Shown: positions 8,063 to 17,446 of the stretch, in pieces
Layout: each line of letters begins with the position of its first letter
Position numbering within the stretch: position 1 is the stretch's first letter
Assembly (NCBI RefSeq): GCF_036227225.1
Contig: NZ_CP109444.1
Span: 8,785,501-8,849,500, forward strand
Length of the DNA: 64,000 nt
From: Streptomyces sp. NBC_01478
GTDB lineage: Bacteria > Actinomycetota > Actinomycetes > Streptomycetales > Streptomycetaceae
Direction: 5' to 3'
Made by a program: the position numbers and the translations under genes
Notes under the pieces: generated by a model
What the model saw: only the letters and a program-made list of their open reading frames with translations
Databases searched by the model: none
What the model was told of the DNA's origin: nothing

Positions 8063-9375
8063 GCGACACGTCAGGCACCGTGAAGAAGGACGCGGTGGAA
8101 CCGACCACCGCTCCCGCGGACGACCCCACGGCGGCGGCCGGGTCCGCCACCGTCGTCGACCCGCGGCTGCTGGTCCGCGAAGAGGGCTTCGCGGGCTACA
8201 TCACCGAGTTCAAGCGCAAGGTCAAGGGCGGTGAACTCGGCTCGCTGCCGGTCGTCGTCGGCCTGATCGTCATCGGGATCATCTTCCAGGTCCAGAACAG
8301 CCGGTTCCTGAGCGCGGACAACCTGTCCAACATCAGCTACTACCTGTCGGCCACCGGCATGCTCGCCATCGGCCTGGTCTTCGTGCTGCTCCTCGGCGAG
8401 ATCGACCTGTCGGTCGGCTCGGTCAGCGGTCTGGCGTCCACCCTGTTCGCCGTCTTCGCGGTCAACCACGGGATGAACGGCTGGCTGGCGCTGGTCCTCA
8501 CGATCATCACCGGCATCGGCATCGGCGCGCTGCACGGCTTCTTCTTCGCGAGGATCGGCGTACCGGCGTTCGTCGTCACCCTGGCCGGCTTCCTCGGCTG
8601 GAACGGTCTGATGCTGTGGCTGCTCGGTTCGAGCGGCACGATCAACATCACCGACAGCGGCCCGGTGCACCTGCTCGGCCAGAGCTCGTACTTCATGGAC
8701 CAGTCCATCGCGGGCGCCTACATCCTGGCCGCCCTCGGTGTCGCCTCCCTGCTCTACGGCTCGCTCGTCGACCAGCGCCGCCGCAAGGCCGCCGGGGTGC
8801 CGTTCCGGCCCACCAGCGAGATCGCCCTGCGGGTCGGCCTGCTCGCCGTGGCCGCGTTCGTCTCCGCGTACGTGCTGAACCAGGCCTCCGGAGTCTCCAA
8901 CGCGCTGGTGATCTTCCTCGCCTCCCTGGTGATCGTGGACTTCGTGCTCCGCCGTACCCCGTACGGCCGCAAGGTCTTCGCGGTCGGCGGCGGCATCGAG
9001 GCCGCGCGCCGTGCCGGTATCAACGTGCCGCTGATCCGCATCACCGTGTTCGCCATCTCCGGTGGCTTCGCGGCGGTCGGCGGTATGTTCTTCGCCGGTC
9101 AGACCCAGAGCGCCACGCTCAACGCCGGCGGCGGCAACACCCTGATGCTGGCCATCGCGGCCGCGGTCATCGGCGGTACGAGCCTCTTCGGTGGCCGTGG
9201 CACCGTCTGGTCCGCCCTCCTGGGCATGCTCGTCATCCAGTCGATCCAGACCGGCCTCGACCTGCTGAACATGAACACGTCGATCCAGTACATGATCACC
9301 GGCGGTGTTCTGCTCGGCGCGGTCGTCATCGACTCGGTGTCCCGCAAGAGCCAGAAGGCGTCCGGGCGCGGCTGA
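8059..9375 (+). CDS. xylH: XylH, xylose ABC permease
   Basis: This 438-residue permease has a cytoplasmic head of about 60 residues and roughly ten membrane helices of the RbsC/XylH family, with LLLGEIDLSVGSVSGL and VIGGTSLFGGRGTVWSALLG as hallmarks. GTG 8059 overlaps the xylG stop by four bases (GTGA), indicating translational coupling. It completes the xylose importer. Xylose isomerase and xylulokinase are not in the window. Confidence 0.88.
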   Translation: MSDTSGTVKKDAVEPTTAPADDPTAAAGSATVVDPRLLVREEGFAGYITEFKRKVKGGELGSLPVVVGLIVIGIIFQVQNSRFLSADNLSNISYYLSATGMLAIGLVFVLLLGEIDLSVGSVSGLASTLFAVFAVNHGMNGWLALVLTIITGIGIGALHGFFFARIGVPAFVVTLAGFLGWNGLMLWLLGSSGTINITDSGPVHLLGQSSYFMDQSIAGAYILAALGVASLLYGSLVDQRRRKAAGVPFRPTSEIALRVGLLAVAAFVSAYVLNQASGVSNALVIFLASLVIVDFVLRRTPYGRKVFAVGGGIEAARRAGINVPLIRITVFAISGGFAAVGGMFFAGQTQSATLNAGGGNTLMLAIAAAVIGGTSLFGGRGTVWSALLGMLVIQSIQTGLDLLNMNTSIQYMITGGVLLGAVVIDSVSRKSQKASGRG

Positions 9376-9394
9376 TCCGCACCCGTTCAGACCA

Positions 9395-9424
9395 GTGCCC
9401 GGCACCGATCGCGGTGCCGGGCAC
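9395..9424 (+). terminator. Hairpin terminator after xylH
   Basis: A perfect 13-bp stem (GTGCCCGGCACCG and its complement) with a four-base loop lies 20 bases after the xylH stop. Confidence 0.78.
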
Positions 9425-9525
9425 AGTCATGTCGTAGAAAGGTCATAGGAAAGACCGTTCTTGGGTACAGCCGATCGCGTGACGTATGACGCACAGCCCG
9501 GGCGTCGTCCGCAGAGGCGGAACAT

Positions 9526-9531
9526 TAGACT
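9526..9531 (+). promoter_or_regulatory. Likely -10 box of dxs
   Basis: TAGACT fits the TAnnnT consensus and would place the transcript start about 42 bases before the dxs start codon. No convincing -35 box is seen. Confidence 0.35.
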
Positions 9532-9579
9532 CGACAAGCCCGGCAACAGCTCGATCAGCTCTACTGCAAGGAGGCACGG

Positions 9580-11508
9580 GTGCCGCTGCTGACCCGCATC
9601 AGGGGACCGCGCGATCTGGACCGGCTCAGCCTGGAGCAGCTCGACCAGTTGGCCGAGGAGATCCGGACCTTCCTCGTCGACGCCGTCTCCAAGACCGGCG
9701 GCCACCTCGGCCCGAACCTCGGTGTGGTCGAGCTGACCATCGCCCTGCACCGCGTCTTCGAGTCGCCGAAGGACCGGGTGCTGTGGGACACCGGCCACCA
9801 GTCCTACGTCCACAAGCTGCTCACCGGCCGCCAGGACTTCTCGAGGCTGAAGATGAAGGGCGGCCTCTCCGGCTACCCCTCGCAGGCCGAGTCCGAGCAC
9901 GACGTCATCGAGAACTCGCACGCCTCCACGGTCCTCGGCTGGGCCGACGGCCTCGCCAAGGCCAACCAGGTGCTGAAACGCGACGACCACGTGGTCGCGG
10001 TGATCGGTGACGGCGCGCTGACCGGCGGTATGGCCTGGGAGGCGCTGAACAACATCGCCGACGCCAAGGACCGCCCCCTCGTGATCGTCGTGAACGACAA
10101 CGAGCGGTCGTACGCACCGACCATCGGCGGCCTCGCGAACCACCTGGCGACCCTGCGGACCACCGACGGCTACGAGCGCTTCCTGGCCCGCGGCAAGGAC
10201 CTCCTGGAGCGCACTCCGGTCGTCGGCAAGCCCCTCTACGAGACGCTGCACGGCGCGAAGAAGGGCCTCAAGGACTTCATCGCCCCGCAGGGCATGTTCG
10301 AGGACCTCGGCCTCAAGTACGTCGGCCCGATCGACGGGCACGACATCGAGGCGATGGAGTCCGCGCTCGCCCGCGCCAAGCGCTTCGGCGGCCCGGTGAT
10401 CGTCCACGTCCTCACCGAGAAGGGCCGCGGCTACCAGCCCGCCCTCCAGGACGAGGCCGACCGCTTCCACGGCATCGGCCCCATCCACCCCGACACCGGC
10501 CTGCCGATCAAGGCCTCCGGCGCCGACTGGACCTCCGTCTTCGGCGACGAGATGGTCGCCCTCGGCCAGGAGCGCGAGGACATCGTCGCGATCACCGCCG
10601 CGATGCTCCAGCCCGTCGGCCTGAAGAAGTTCGCCGACGCCTTCCCGAACCGCATCTACGACGTCGGCATCGCCGAGCAGCACGGCGCCGTCTCCGCGGC
10701 CGGCCTCGCCACCGGGGGACTGCACCCCGTCTTCGCCGTCTACGCCACCTTCCTCAACCGCGCCTTCGACCAGGTGCTGATGGACGTGGCCCTGCACAAG
10801 TGCGGGGTGACCTTCGTCCTGGACCGGGCCGGCGTCACCGGCACCGACGGCGCCTCGCACAACGGCATGTGGGACATGTCGATCCTCCAGGTCGTCCCGG
10901 GCCTCCGCCTCGCCGCCCCGCGCGACGCCGACCAGGTCCGCGCCCAACTGCGCGAGGCCGTCCAGGTCAAGGACGCGCCGACCGTGGTCCGCTTCTCCAA
11001 GGGCGCGGTCGGACCCGCCGTACCCGCCGTGGGCCGGATCGGCGGCATGGACGTGCTGCGCGCGCCCGGCACCGACGCCCCGGACGTGCTGCTGGTCTCG
11101 GTCGGCGCGCTGGCGCCGATGTGCCTGGAGATCGCCGACCTGCTCGACAAGCAGGGCATCTCCACCACCGTGGTCGACCCGCGCTGGGTCAAGCCCGTCG
11201 ACGAGGCCATGGCCCCGCTCGCCGAGCAGCACCGGGTGGTCGTCACCGTCGAGGACAACTCCCGTGTCGGCGGCGTCGGTTCGTCGATCGCACAGGCGTT
11301 GCGCGACGCCGGGGTGGACGTTCCGTTGCGCGACTTCGGGATCCCGCCGCGCTTCCTCGACCACGCCTCCCGCGCCGAGGTGATGACGGAGATCGGCCTC
11401 ACCGCCCCCGACATCGCCCGCCAGGTCACCGGCCTGGTCTCCAAGCTCGACGGCCGCTTCGACCGCCCCACGGCGGAGGTCGACTCGGTGGAGTCCGCAC
11501 GCGACTGA
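9580..11508 (+). CDS. dxs: 1-deoxy-D-xylulose-5-phosphate synthase
   Basis: This 642-residue thiamine-diphosphate enzyme condenses pyruvate with glyceraldehyde 3-phosphate, the first step of the MEP isoprenoid pathway, in the cytoplasm. The TPP/Mg site [16 protein letters not shown], the N-terminal GGHLGPNLG and [10 protein letters not shown] motifs, and the glutamate in [18 protein letters not shown] are present. Length is typical. GTG 9580 follows AAGGAGG by five bases. It is a single-gene unit between two hairpins. Streptomyces often carry two dxs copies; this is the one next to xyl. Confidence 0.95.
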   Translation: MPLLTRIRGPRDLDRLSLEQLDQLAEEIRTFLVDAVSKTGGHLGPNLGVVELTIALHRVFESPKDRVLWDTGHQSYVHKLLTGRQDFSRLKMKGGLSGYPSQAESEHDVIENSHASTVLGWADGLAKANQVLKRDDHVVAVIGDGALTGGMAWEALNNIADAKDRPLVIVVNDNERSYAPTIGGLANHLATLRTTDGYERFLARGKDLLERTPVVGKPLYETLHGAKKGLKDFIAPQGMFEDLGLKYVGPIDGHDIEAMESALARAKRFGGPVIVHVLTEKGRGYQPALQDEADRFHGIGPIHPDTGLPIKASGADWTSVFGDEMVALGQEREDIVAITAAMLQPVGLKKFADAFPNRIYDVGIAEQHGAVSAAGLATGGLHPVFAVYATFLNRAFDQVLMDVALHKCGVTFVLDRAGVTGTDGASHNGMWDMSILQVVPGLRLAAPRDADQVRAQLREAVQVKDAPTVVRFSKGAVGPAVPAVGRIGGMDVLRAPGTDAPDVLLVSVGALAPMCLEIADLLDKQGISTTVVDPRWVKPVDEAMAPLAEQHRVVVTVEDNSRVGGVGSSIAQALRDAGVDVPLRDFGIPPRFLDHASRAEVMTEIGLTAPDIARQVTGLVSKLDGRFDRPTAEVDSVESARD

Positions 11509-11529
11509 GGCACGGCCGCACCGCCGAAC

Positions 11530-11569
11530 GGGCCGCTTCCACCACTCTTTGCAGTGGTGAAAGCGGCCC
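11530..11569 (+). terminator. Hairpin terminator after dxs
   Basis: A 17-bp stem with one mismatch (GGGCCGCTTCCACCACT against AGTGGTGAAAGCGGCCC) and a six-base loop lies 22 bases after the dxs stop. Confidence 0.8.
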
Positions 11570-11655
11570 ATTCGCGTGAACTGGCCCGCGTCGGGGCATA
11601 CGCACATCGCCCCCTCTCGATCATGTCGAGGACGCCAAGCGTGGGAGGTACACCC

Positions 11656-13179
11656 GTGAGCAGCACCCTCTTCCGGACGAAGAGAGTCGAACAGTCCATC
11701 CAGGACACCGAGGAACCCGAGCACGCGCTCAGAAAATCCCTCTCGGCGCTGGATCTGACCGTGTTCGGCGTCGGCGTGGTCATCGGCACCGGCATCTTCG
11801 TCCTCACCGGCACGGCCGCCAAGAACACCGCCGGCCCAGCGGTGGCCCTGTCCTTCGTCGTGGCCGGCGTCGTCTGTGCCCTCGCGGCGCTCTGCTACGC
11901 CGAGTTCGCGTCCACGGTGCCGGTCGCGGGCTCGGCGTACACCTTCTCGTACGCCTCGCTCGGGGAGTTCCCCGCCTGGATCATCGGCTGGGACCTGGTC
12001 CTCGAACTCGCCCTGGGCACGGCGGTGGTGGCGGTCGGCTGGTCCGGGTACATCCACTCGCTGCTGGACAACGCGGGATGGCATCTGCCCGAGGCGCTCA
12101 GCGGCCGGGACGGCGCCCACGGCTTCGGCTTCGACGTCCTCGCCGCCGCGCTCGTCCTGGTCCTCACCGCGATCCTCGTGCTCGGCATGAAGCTCTCCGC
12201 GCGGGTCACCTCGGTCGTCGTCGCCATCAAGGTCGCCGTCGTCCTGGTGGTCATCGTCGCCGGCTCCTTCTTCATCGAGGGCGACAACTACAAGCCCTTC
12301 ATCCCCAAGGCACAGTCGGTGGAGGCGGGCGGCAACCTCAAAGCCCCGCTGATCCAGCTCATGTTCGGCTGGGCGCCCTCCAACTTCGGCGTCATGGGCA
12401 TCTTCACCGCCGCCTCCGTGGTCTTCTTCGCCTTCATCGGCTTCGACGTCGTCGCCACCGCCGCCGAGGAGACCCGCAACCCGCAGCGCGACGTCCCGCG
12501 CGGCATCCTCGGCTCACTGATCATCTGCACCACGCTGTACGTCGCCGTCGCGGTCGTCGTGACCGGCATGCAGAAGTACAGCTCGCTGTCGATCGACGCG
12601 CCCCTCGCCGACGCGTTCAAGGCCACCGGACACCCGTGGTTCGCGGGCCTGATCAGCTTCGGCGCCGCGATCGGCCTGACGACGGTGTGCATGATCCTGC
12701 TGCTCGGCCAGGCCCGCGTCTTCTTCGCGATGAGCCGCGACGGACTGCTGCCCCGCTTCTTCTCGCACGTCCACCCGCGCTTCCGCACCCCCTACCGCCC
12801 GACCATCCTCCTCGGCGTGATCATCGCGATCGTCTCGGGCTTCACGAGCCTCAGCGAACTCGCCGAACTGGTCAACATCGGCACCCTGTTCGCCTTCATC
12901 GTGGTCGCGATCGGCGTGGTCATCCTCAGGAACAAGCGCCCGGACCTGCCCCGCTCCTTCCGCACCCCCCTGGTACCGGCCCTCCCGATCGTCTCGGTCC
13001 TGGCCTCCCTCTGGCTGATGCTCAACCTCCCCGCCGAGACCTGGCTCCGCTTCGCCATCTGGATGGCGATCGGCTTCTTCGTCTACTACTTCTACGGCCG
13101 TACGCACAGCCGCCTGGGTCTGCAACAGGCGGCGGAGGCGGGCGAGTCCGCGGCACCGCCCGGCGGAAAGACCCTGTAG
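11656..13179 (+). CDS. APC-family cationic amino-acid permease
   Basis: This 507-residue membrane protein of the amino acid-polyamine-organocation superfamily, CAT subfamily, probably imports basic amino acids by proton or cation symport. The first helix carries the substrate loop VVIGTGIFVLTG. About 12-13 helices are predicted, with the conserved FFAFIGFDVVATAAEETRNP and GQARVFFAMSRDGLLP. GTG 11656 follows GGAGG by seven bases; an earlier in-frame start lies inside the dxs terminator and is discarded. The exact substrate is not readable from sequence. Confidence 0.85.
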   Translation: MSSTLFRTKRVEQSIQDTEEPEHALRKSLSALDLTVFGVGVVIGTGIFVLTGTAAKNTAGPAVALSFVVAGVVCALAALCYAEFASTVPVAGSAYTFSYASLGEFPAWIIGWDLVLELALGTAVVAVGWSGYIHSLLDNAGWHLPEALSGRDGAHGFGFDVLAAALVLVLTAILVLGMKLSARVTSVVVAIKVAVVLVVIVAGSFFIEGDNYKPFIPKAQSVEAGGNLKAPLIQLMFGWAPSNFGVMGIFTAASVVFFAFIGFDVVATAAEETRNPQRDVPRGILGSLIICTTLYVAVAVVVTGMQKYSSLSIDAPLADAFKATGHPWFAGLISFGAAIGLTTVCMILLLGQARVFFAMSRDGLLPRFFSHVHPRFRTPYRPTILLGVIIAIVSGFTSLSELAELVNIGTLFAFIVVAIGVVILRNKRPDLPRSFRTPLVPALPIVSVLASLWLMLNLPAETWLRFAIWMAIGFFVYYFYGRTHSRLGLQQAAEAGESAAPPGGKTL

Positions 13180-13197
13180 GCCCACCAGTTGGTCGTC

Positions 13198-13240
13198 CGG
13201 CCCCGCAAGTCCCGCTCGGTCGAGGGGACTTACGGGGCCG
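13198..13240. terminator. Bidirectional hairpin between convergent genes
   Basis: A 16-bp stem with one mismatch (CGGCCCCGCAAGTCCC against GGGACTTACGGGGCCG) and a ten-base loop follows the permease stop and overlaps the last codons of the opposing NYN gene. Confidence 0.7.
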
Positions 13241-13625
13241 TATCGCGCAGGTGTCGGCCCCGTACGCTGCGCGGCCCGGTGACCTCCGCGCCCAACTCCG
13301 TGACCCTGCGCCGCAGTTCACGATCGGCGGTCACCACCAGGCACGGCCGGCCGGCGGCCTCGGCGACCAGTTCGACCATCCGGTCGTCGCCGCTGCCGGG
13401 TGCCGAGTCCACCCGCACGCCCGGGACGGACGCCACACCACGGGCCGCGCCCTCCACGACGAGGACGAGTTCCACGGGGTCCGTGCGGCCCGGCAGACCG
13501 TCGCTCGCGAGCCGGTCGCGGAGGCGCTCGGCCGCACCCTTGCGGTCGCGCCACCAGCCGTCGGGCACCGACCCGACCACATTGGCGCCGTCCACGATCA
13601 CCAGCAGGGGAGTGTCCTCGTCCAT
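13230..13625 (-). CDS. NYN/PIN-like domain protein
   Basis: This 131-residue cytoplasmic protein resembles the NYN branch of PIN-like nucleases. The first strand carries the catalytic-type aspartate (LLVIVDGANVVGS), the middle has GSGDDRMVELV and the end CLVVTADRELRRRV, spacing that fits the acidic residues of the family. It may be an RNA-processing nuclease. No partner gene is adjacent. It converges on the permease; its stop codon lies in the shared hairpin. Confidence 0.7.
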   Translation of the reverse strand: MDEDTPLLVIVDGANVVGSVPDGWWRDRKGAAERLRDRLASDGLPGRTDPVELVLVVEGAARGVASVPGVRVDSAPGSGDDRMVELVAEAAGRPCLVVTADRELRRRVTELGAEVTGPRSVRGRHLRDTAP

Positions 13626-13693
13626 GGCGCAAGGGTCGCACGGGGGCGGGGGGTGCCCCGTGCGCGGGCACCCGCCCCAATTACAGTGAACAG

Positions 13694-14713
13694 GTGAACG
13701 GCGACTGGCTCCTCCGCGGCCGTGACGGTCGGCTCAGTGTGTATCTGCCCTCGGGCGACGCCGTCCTGTGCCGGGCGGAACGCGGCCCCGGCGGCCTCTG
13801 GAGCGCCCCGCGCAAGATCGGCGGCGACCAGAAGCTGCACCCGGGACAGCTCGGCATCGGGCAGGGCGCGGACGGCTACGCCCACCTCGTGACCTGGCGT
13901 CCCACGGCGGCCCGCGAGTCCGGACTGGTGCACTCCACGCACTTCCGCCCCCGGCTCGCGGCCCTCGACTGGAACCCGATCGGCCACCCGGACAAGAAGG
14001 GCGACCGCACCGGCGTACCGTCGCTCGCGGTCGACGCACAGGGCCGCGCCCATGTCTTCGTGCGGAACACCCAGGGCGGGGTGAGCATGCTGGCCCAGCG
14101 GGAGAAGGGCGGCTGGGACCCGTGGCGCGACCTCAAGGGGAGTGACGTCCACGAGGACCTGGCGGCGGTGACGGGGGAGTCCGGCACGGTCGAGCTGTAC
14201 GCGGCGGTGTCCGGCGCGATCCTGCACTGGCGCCAGTTGGAGCCGGGCGCACAACCGGTGCTGGAGGAGGCGATGGAGGCCCGCGTCCGCCCCGGCACGC
14301 TCCGCGCGCTGGCCACCTCCCCGGAGAGCACCACCCTCTTCTACACGGACGACTCCGGTGACCTGTCCGCCTGGCGCCCCGGCAGCAAGCCGATCCCCCT
14401 GCTCGCCTCGGCCGGCCCCGGCCCGGTCTCCGCCGTCCGCTGCGAACTCGACGGCTACGACTGCACGTTGCTCGCCCAGCGCTCGGCCAGCGGCCGGGTC
14501 GCCTTCGCCGCGTATCCCACGGAACAGGAGGCGGCCGGCGCCTGGTGGACCGAGTCGGGCCCCCAGCTCCCGGCGGACGCCGAGGTGTCCCTCACCCTGG
14601 ACGAGGACGAGCGGGTGGCCGCCGCGACGGCGTCGCCGTCGACCGGCCAACTCCTGGTCACCCGGCGGAAGGCGGAGGCCGGGCTGGCGCTGGAGGCGTG
14701 GCGGGAGGTCTGA
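13694..14713 (+). CDS. Propeller-like repeat protein, copy A
   Basis: This 339-residue protein has no signal peptide or membrane segment. It consists of short beta-rich repeats with W and GxDG motifs (GDWLLRGRDGRLSVYLP, QGADGYAHLVTW, AVDAQGRAHVFVRN), like PLL/tachylectin or sialidase-type beta-propellers. GTG 13694 is chosen because TACAGT (13682-13687) ends six bases before it and no ribosome-binding site exists, suggesting a leaderless transcript. It is paralogous to the next gene. Function unknown; ligand binding is a guess from the fold. Confidence 0.65.
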   Translation: MNGDWLLRGRDGRLSVYLPSGDAVLCRAERGPGGLWSAPRKIGGDQKLHPGQLGIGQGADGYAHLVTWRPTAARESGLVHSTHFRPRLAALDWNPIGHPDKKGDRTGVPSLAVDAQGRAHVFVRNTQGGVSMLAQREKGGWDPWRDLKGSDVHEDLAAVTGESGTVELYAAVSGAILHWRQLEPGAQPVLEEAMEARVRPGTLRALATSPESTTLFYTDDSGDLSAWRPGSKPIPLLASAGPGPVSAVRCELDGYDCTLLAQRSASGRVAFAAYPTEQEAAGAWWTESGPQLPADAEVSLTLDEDERVAAATASPSTGQLLVTRRKAEAGLALEAWREV

Positions 14714-14746
14714 CCCCCTGGCCGCGGGCCCGCACATCCGTCGGTC

Positions 14747-14774
14747 CCGCCCTGGAACATCCGCCCTGGAACAT
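14747..14774 (+). repeat. 14-bp perfect tandem duplication
   Basis: CCGCCCTGGAACAT occurs twice head to tail between the two propeller-like paralogues, about 80 bases before the second one. It may be a slipped-strand duplication or paired binding sites. Confidence 0.8.
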
Positions 14775-14852
14775 CCGCTCGGGCGACATATGATGATCGG
14801 CGTTTCAGCCAGTCCGTACGCATGACGCGTCGGCTTCGAGGGAGTGCGGCAC

Positions 14853-15953
14853 GTGATGCGGAAGAAGTCGTCGGAGTCGGCCGGGGCAGACGCCCGGGCC
14901 CCGAGACCGGCCGCGTCCGGTGCCGCCCATGGCGACTGGCTGACCCTCGGCCGTGACGGCCGGCTCAGCCTCTACGCGCCGACCGAGGGCGGGCTGCTGC
15001 GCTGGACCGAGAACACCGTGGCCGGAAACGACTGGAGCGGACCCCATGTCGTGCCCGCCGCGGGTCTGACCCATCTGACCGTGGTCCAGGGCGCCGACTC
15101 CTACGTCCACTTCCTCGGCCGCAGGGAGCGCACCGGCGCCGACGGGGTGCGCACGATGGACGTCGTGCACGCGATCCAGTACCAGACGGGGCTCGCCTTC
15201 ACGGACTGGCGGTCGCTGGGCAACCCGCACAAGGACCGGGAGCAGGGGCTGTTGCTGGGCCCGCCGGTGGGCGCGGTCGCGGCGGACGGCGGTGTGCATG
15301 TCTTCGCCCGGGGTGCGCACGGCGGCCTGGTGCTGCGCCGCGAGGCGGCGAACGGAAAGTGGCGGGCCTGGGAGGAACTGCACGGCGTCGGTATCGGCCC
15401 GTGGCCCGCGCCGGTGGCCCTGTCCGGCGGACGGATCGAGGTGTGCGTCGACGCCGAGACCGGTGTGTTCGTCTGGCGGCAGCTCGAAGCCGGCGGTGAC
15501 TTCACGGGCCCGCGCGGCTTCGCGCTGCGGACCTCGCCCGGCACGGTCGCCGCGGTGGAGACCGGCCCGGAGCAGGCCACCTTCTTCTGGACCGACGCCG
15601 ACAGCGGCGCCGCGGTGTCCTGGCGGGCCGGCGGCTGGCCGACCCCGCTGGGCGGCTCACCGGCGCGGCGGCCGTACGCGACGCTCCGTACGACGGTGGA
15701 CGGTTACGACTGCGTCGTCCTCGCCTACCGGGACCGGGACGGACACGCCGTGTTCGGCGTGGGCGGTGCCGGGGACGAGGGCAACGGCCTGTGGTGGTAC
15801 GCGCTGACCGAGCCCTGCGTGGGCTCTCCGGCGCTGGCCAGGGACGGTCACGGGCGCGTGGTCATGGCGGTGATCACCCCCGACGGCACGCCGAGAGTCG
15901 CCCGGCAGGAGCCGGGCGCGGGGCTGAACCTGGGTTCCTGGTCCGACCTCTGA
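14853..15953 (+). CDS. Propeller-like repeat protein, copy B
   Basis: This 366-residue paralogue of the preceding gene shares GDWLTLGRDGRLSLYAP, VQGADSYVHFLGR, VHVFARGAHGGLVLRR and DGYDCVVLAYRD at matching positions. A Ser/Ala-rich head of about 30 residues precedes the repeats, and there is no signal peptide. GTG 14853 is eight bases from GAGGGAG; GTG 14844 and ATG 14856 are in-frame alternatives. The stop is 13 bases from the convergent LCP gene. Function unknown. Confidence 0.65.
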   Translation: MMRKKSSESAGADARAPRPAASGAAHGDWLTLGRDGRLSLYAPTEGGLLRWTENTVAGNDWSGPHVVPAAGLTHLTVVQGADSYVHFLGRRERTGADGVRTMDVVHAIQYQTGLAFTDWRSLGNPHKDREQGLLLGPPVGAVAADGGVHVFARGAHGGLVLRREAANGKWRAWEELHGVGIGPWPAPVALSGGRIEVCVDAETGVFVWRQLEAGGDFTGPRGFALRTSPGTVAAVETGPEQATFFWTDADSGAAVSWRAGGWPTPLGGSPARRPYATLRTTVDGYDCVVLAYRDRDGHAVFGVGGAGDEGNGLWWYALTEPCVGSPALARDGHGRVVMAVITPDGTPRVARQEPGAGLNLGSWSDL

Positions 15954-15966
15954 CCCGGCGGAAGGC

Positions 15967-17052
15967 TCAGCCGCCCGTCGCCGGGGACTTCTTGGCCGAC
16001 TCGGGGATCTCCGAGTCCGCGCGGATCGCCTTCCACAGCGTGCCCGCCTGGGGTTCGGCGGCCACCACCCGGTTCGGGTCGACCTTGTCGTACGCCACCG
16101 GGAGCATGATCGTCTCCATGGTGGACGGGTTGACGCCGTTGAGGCTGCGGCCGAACTCCGCGAGCTTGGTGAGCGAGGCGAGGTCGGAGTCGGTGGTCAG
16201 CGCGGCGGTGAGCTCGTCGGCGATCTTGTACGCCTTGACCGGGCTGCCCAGCAGGTCCTGCTTCTGGATCTCGGTGAGCAGCGCGAGCATGAACTGCTGC
16301 TGGAGGCCTATCCGGCCGAGGTCGCTGCCGTCGCCGATGCCGTGCCGGGTGCGGACGAACGCGAGGGACTGGGTGCCGTCCAGCTTGTGGGTGCCCTTGG
16401 TCAGGTGCAGACCGCTGGAGGTGTCGTCGATGTCCTGGTCGACGGTGATGCTCACGCCGCCGATCGCGTCCACCAGGTTCTTGAAGCCGGCGAAGTCGAC
16501 CTCGACGTAGTGGTCCATCCGGACCCCGGACATCTGCTCCACCGTCTTCACCACACAGGCCGGACCGACCTGGGAGTAGATGGAGTTGAACATCACGCGC
16601 TTGGCGGACGCGACGGAGGAGCCGTCCGATTTGGTGCACTTGGGGCGGGTCACGAGGGTGTCGCGCGGGATGCTGACCGCCACCGCCTTCTTACGTCCCT
16701 CTGGTATGTGCATCACCAGCGCGGTGTCCGAACGGGCGCCGGAGACCGTGCCGGTGTTCAGTTCCGCGTTGGCGCCGGCGCGGGAGTCGGAGCCCAGGAT
16801 CAGGATGTTCTGCCCCGAGGTGGGCAGCTTCTCCGGCCGGTCGTCGCCGATCGCCTTGTCGATGTCGACGCCCTTGATGTTGCCGTCGATGCCGCTGTAG
16901 AGCCAGTAGGCGGTACCGCCCCCCGCCAGCACCAGGACCAGCGCCGACAGCAGGATGATGCGCCCCCAGCGTCTCTTGCGCGGCGGTGTGCTCTTGCGGC
17001 GGTCGGTCGATTTCCGGGCACGCCGGGACTCGGTCGTGGCGCTGTGGCTCAT
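15967..17052 (-). CDS. LytR-CpsA-Psr (LCP) family wall-polymer ligase
   Basis: This 361-residue membrane-anchored protein has a basic cytoplasmic head (~30 residues, RRKSTPPRKRRWGR), one transmembrane helix (~31-51) and an extracellular LCP domain. Family residues are visible in ILILGSDSRAG, GARSDTALVMHIP, VAVSIPRDTLV and the arginine-rich SLAFVRTRHGIGDGSDLGRIGLQQQFM. LCP enzymes transfer teichoic acids or other glycopolymers from lipid carriers to peptidoglycan. It is divergent from the glycosyltransferase/CDP-glycerol transferase fusion, so it may attach that polymer. ATG 17052 follows GAGGAGAGGAA. Confidence 0.87.
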   Translation of the reverse strand: MSHSATTESRRARKSTDRRKSTPPRKRRWGRIILLSALVLVLAGGGTAYWLYSGIDGNIKGVDIDKAIGDDRPEKLPTSGQNILILGSDSRAGANAELNTGTVSGARSDTALVMHIPEGRKKAVAVSIPRDTLVTRPKCTKSDGSSVASAKRVMFNSIYSQVGPACVVKTVEQMSGVRMDHYVEVDFAGFKNLVDAIGGVSITVDQDIDDTSSGLHLTKGTHKLDGTQSLAFVRTRHGIGDGSDLGRIGLQQQFMLALLTEIQKQDLLGSPVKAYKIADELTAALTTDSDLASLTKLAEFGRSLNGVNPSTMETIMLPVAYDKVDPNRVVAAEPQAGTLWKAIRADSEIPESAKKSPATGG

Positions 17053-17446
17053 CGGGTGCGGTTCCTCTCCTCACGGGCTCCGCGTGCGCGGAGATGCGGG
17101 GCCCGGGTAGGGGGGATTCCGGCCCAACTGAAACGAGCGGTGCAGATGCAGAACTAAATGCAGTGGCAGAACTATAGGCATCCCCATGACCCTGCTTTAA
17201 GCGGGGATGTACCTGTGCCGGGGCAGGGGTGAACACCACATTGCCGCCACTTGACCCATGGTTAGTATCTGTTAAGAATATGTGAGTCCTGTGGCTCTCG
17301 GTGGAGGGGGCTCTGTCCGAGGTCACGGGGACGGCAGTTGCGTGCCAGCGATGGGGCTGGGGGGCGTGCCGAGCCAGGGGGGTGTCCGCCCGATGTGGGC
17401 TTCTCGACCAAGCTCAGTGGGCGAATTGTCTCGGTAGGAGTGCGAG
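17053..17446. promoter_or_regulatory. Divergent promoter region, LCP / glycosyltransferase
   Basis: No gene is seen in these 394 bases. They hold a 9-bp direct repeat GCAGAACTA (17148-17156 and 17166-17174), an inverted repeat CATCCCC/GGGGATG (17179-17185, 17203-17209) and, towards the glycosyltransferase, TTGACC (17251-17256) with TAAGAA (17273-17278) after 16 bases, a possible promoter in an AT-rich patch. The leader to the TTG start would be about 160 bases. Confidence 0.4.

Noticed and set aside
9427..12120. Very long minus-strand open frame (897 codons) opposite dxs
   Set aside because: It is antisense to a well-recognised gene and has GC-skewed, low-complexity composition typical of shadow frames in high-GC DNA.
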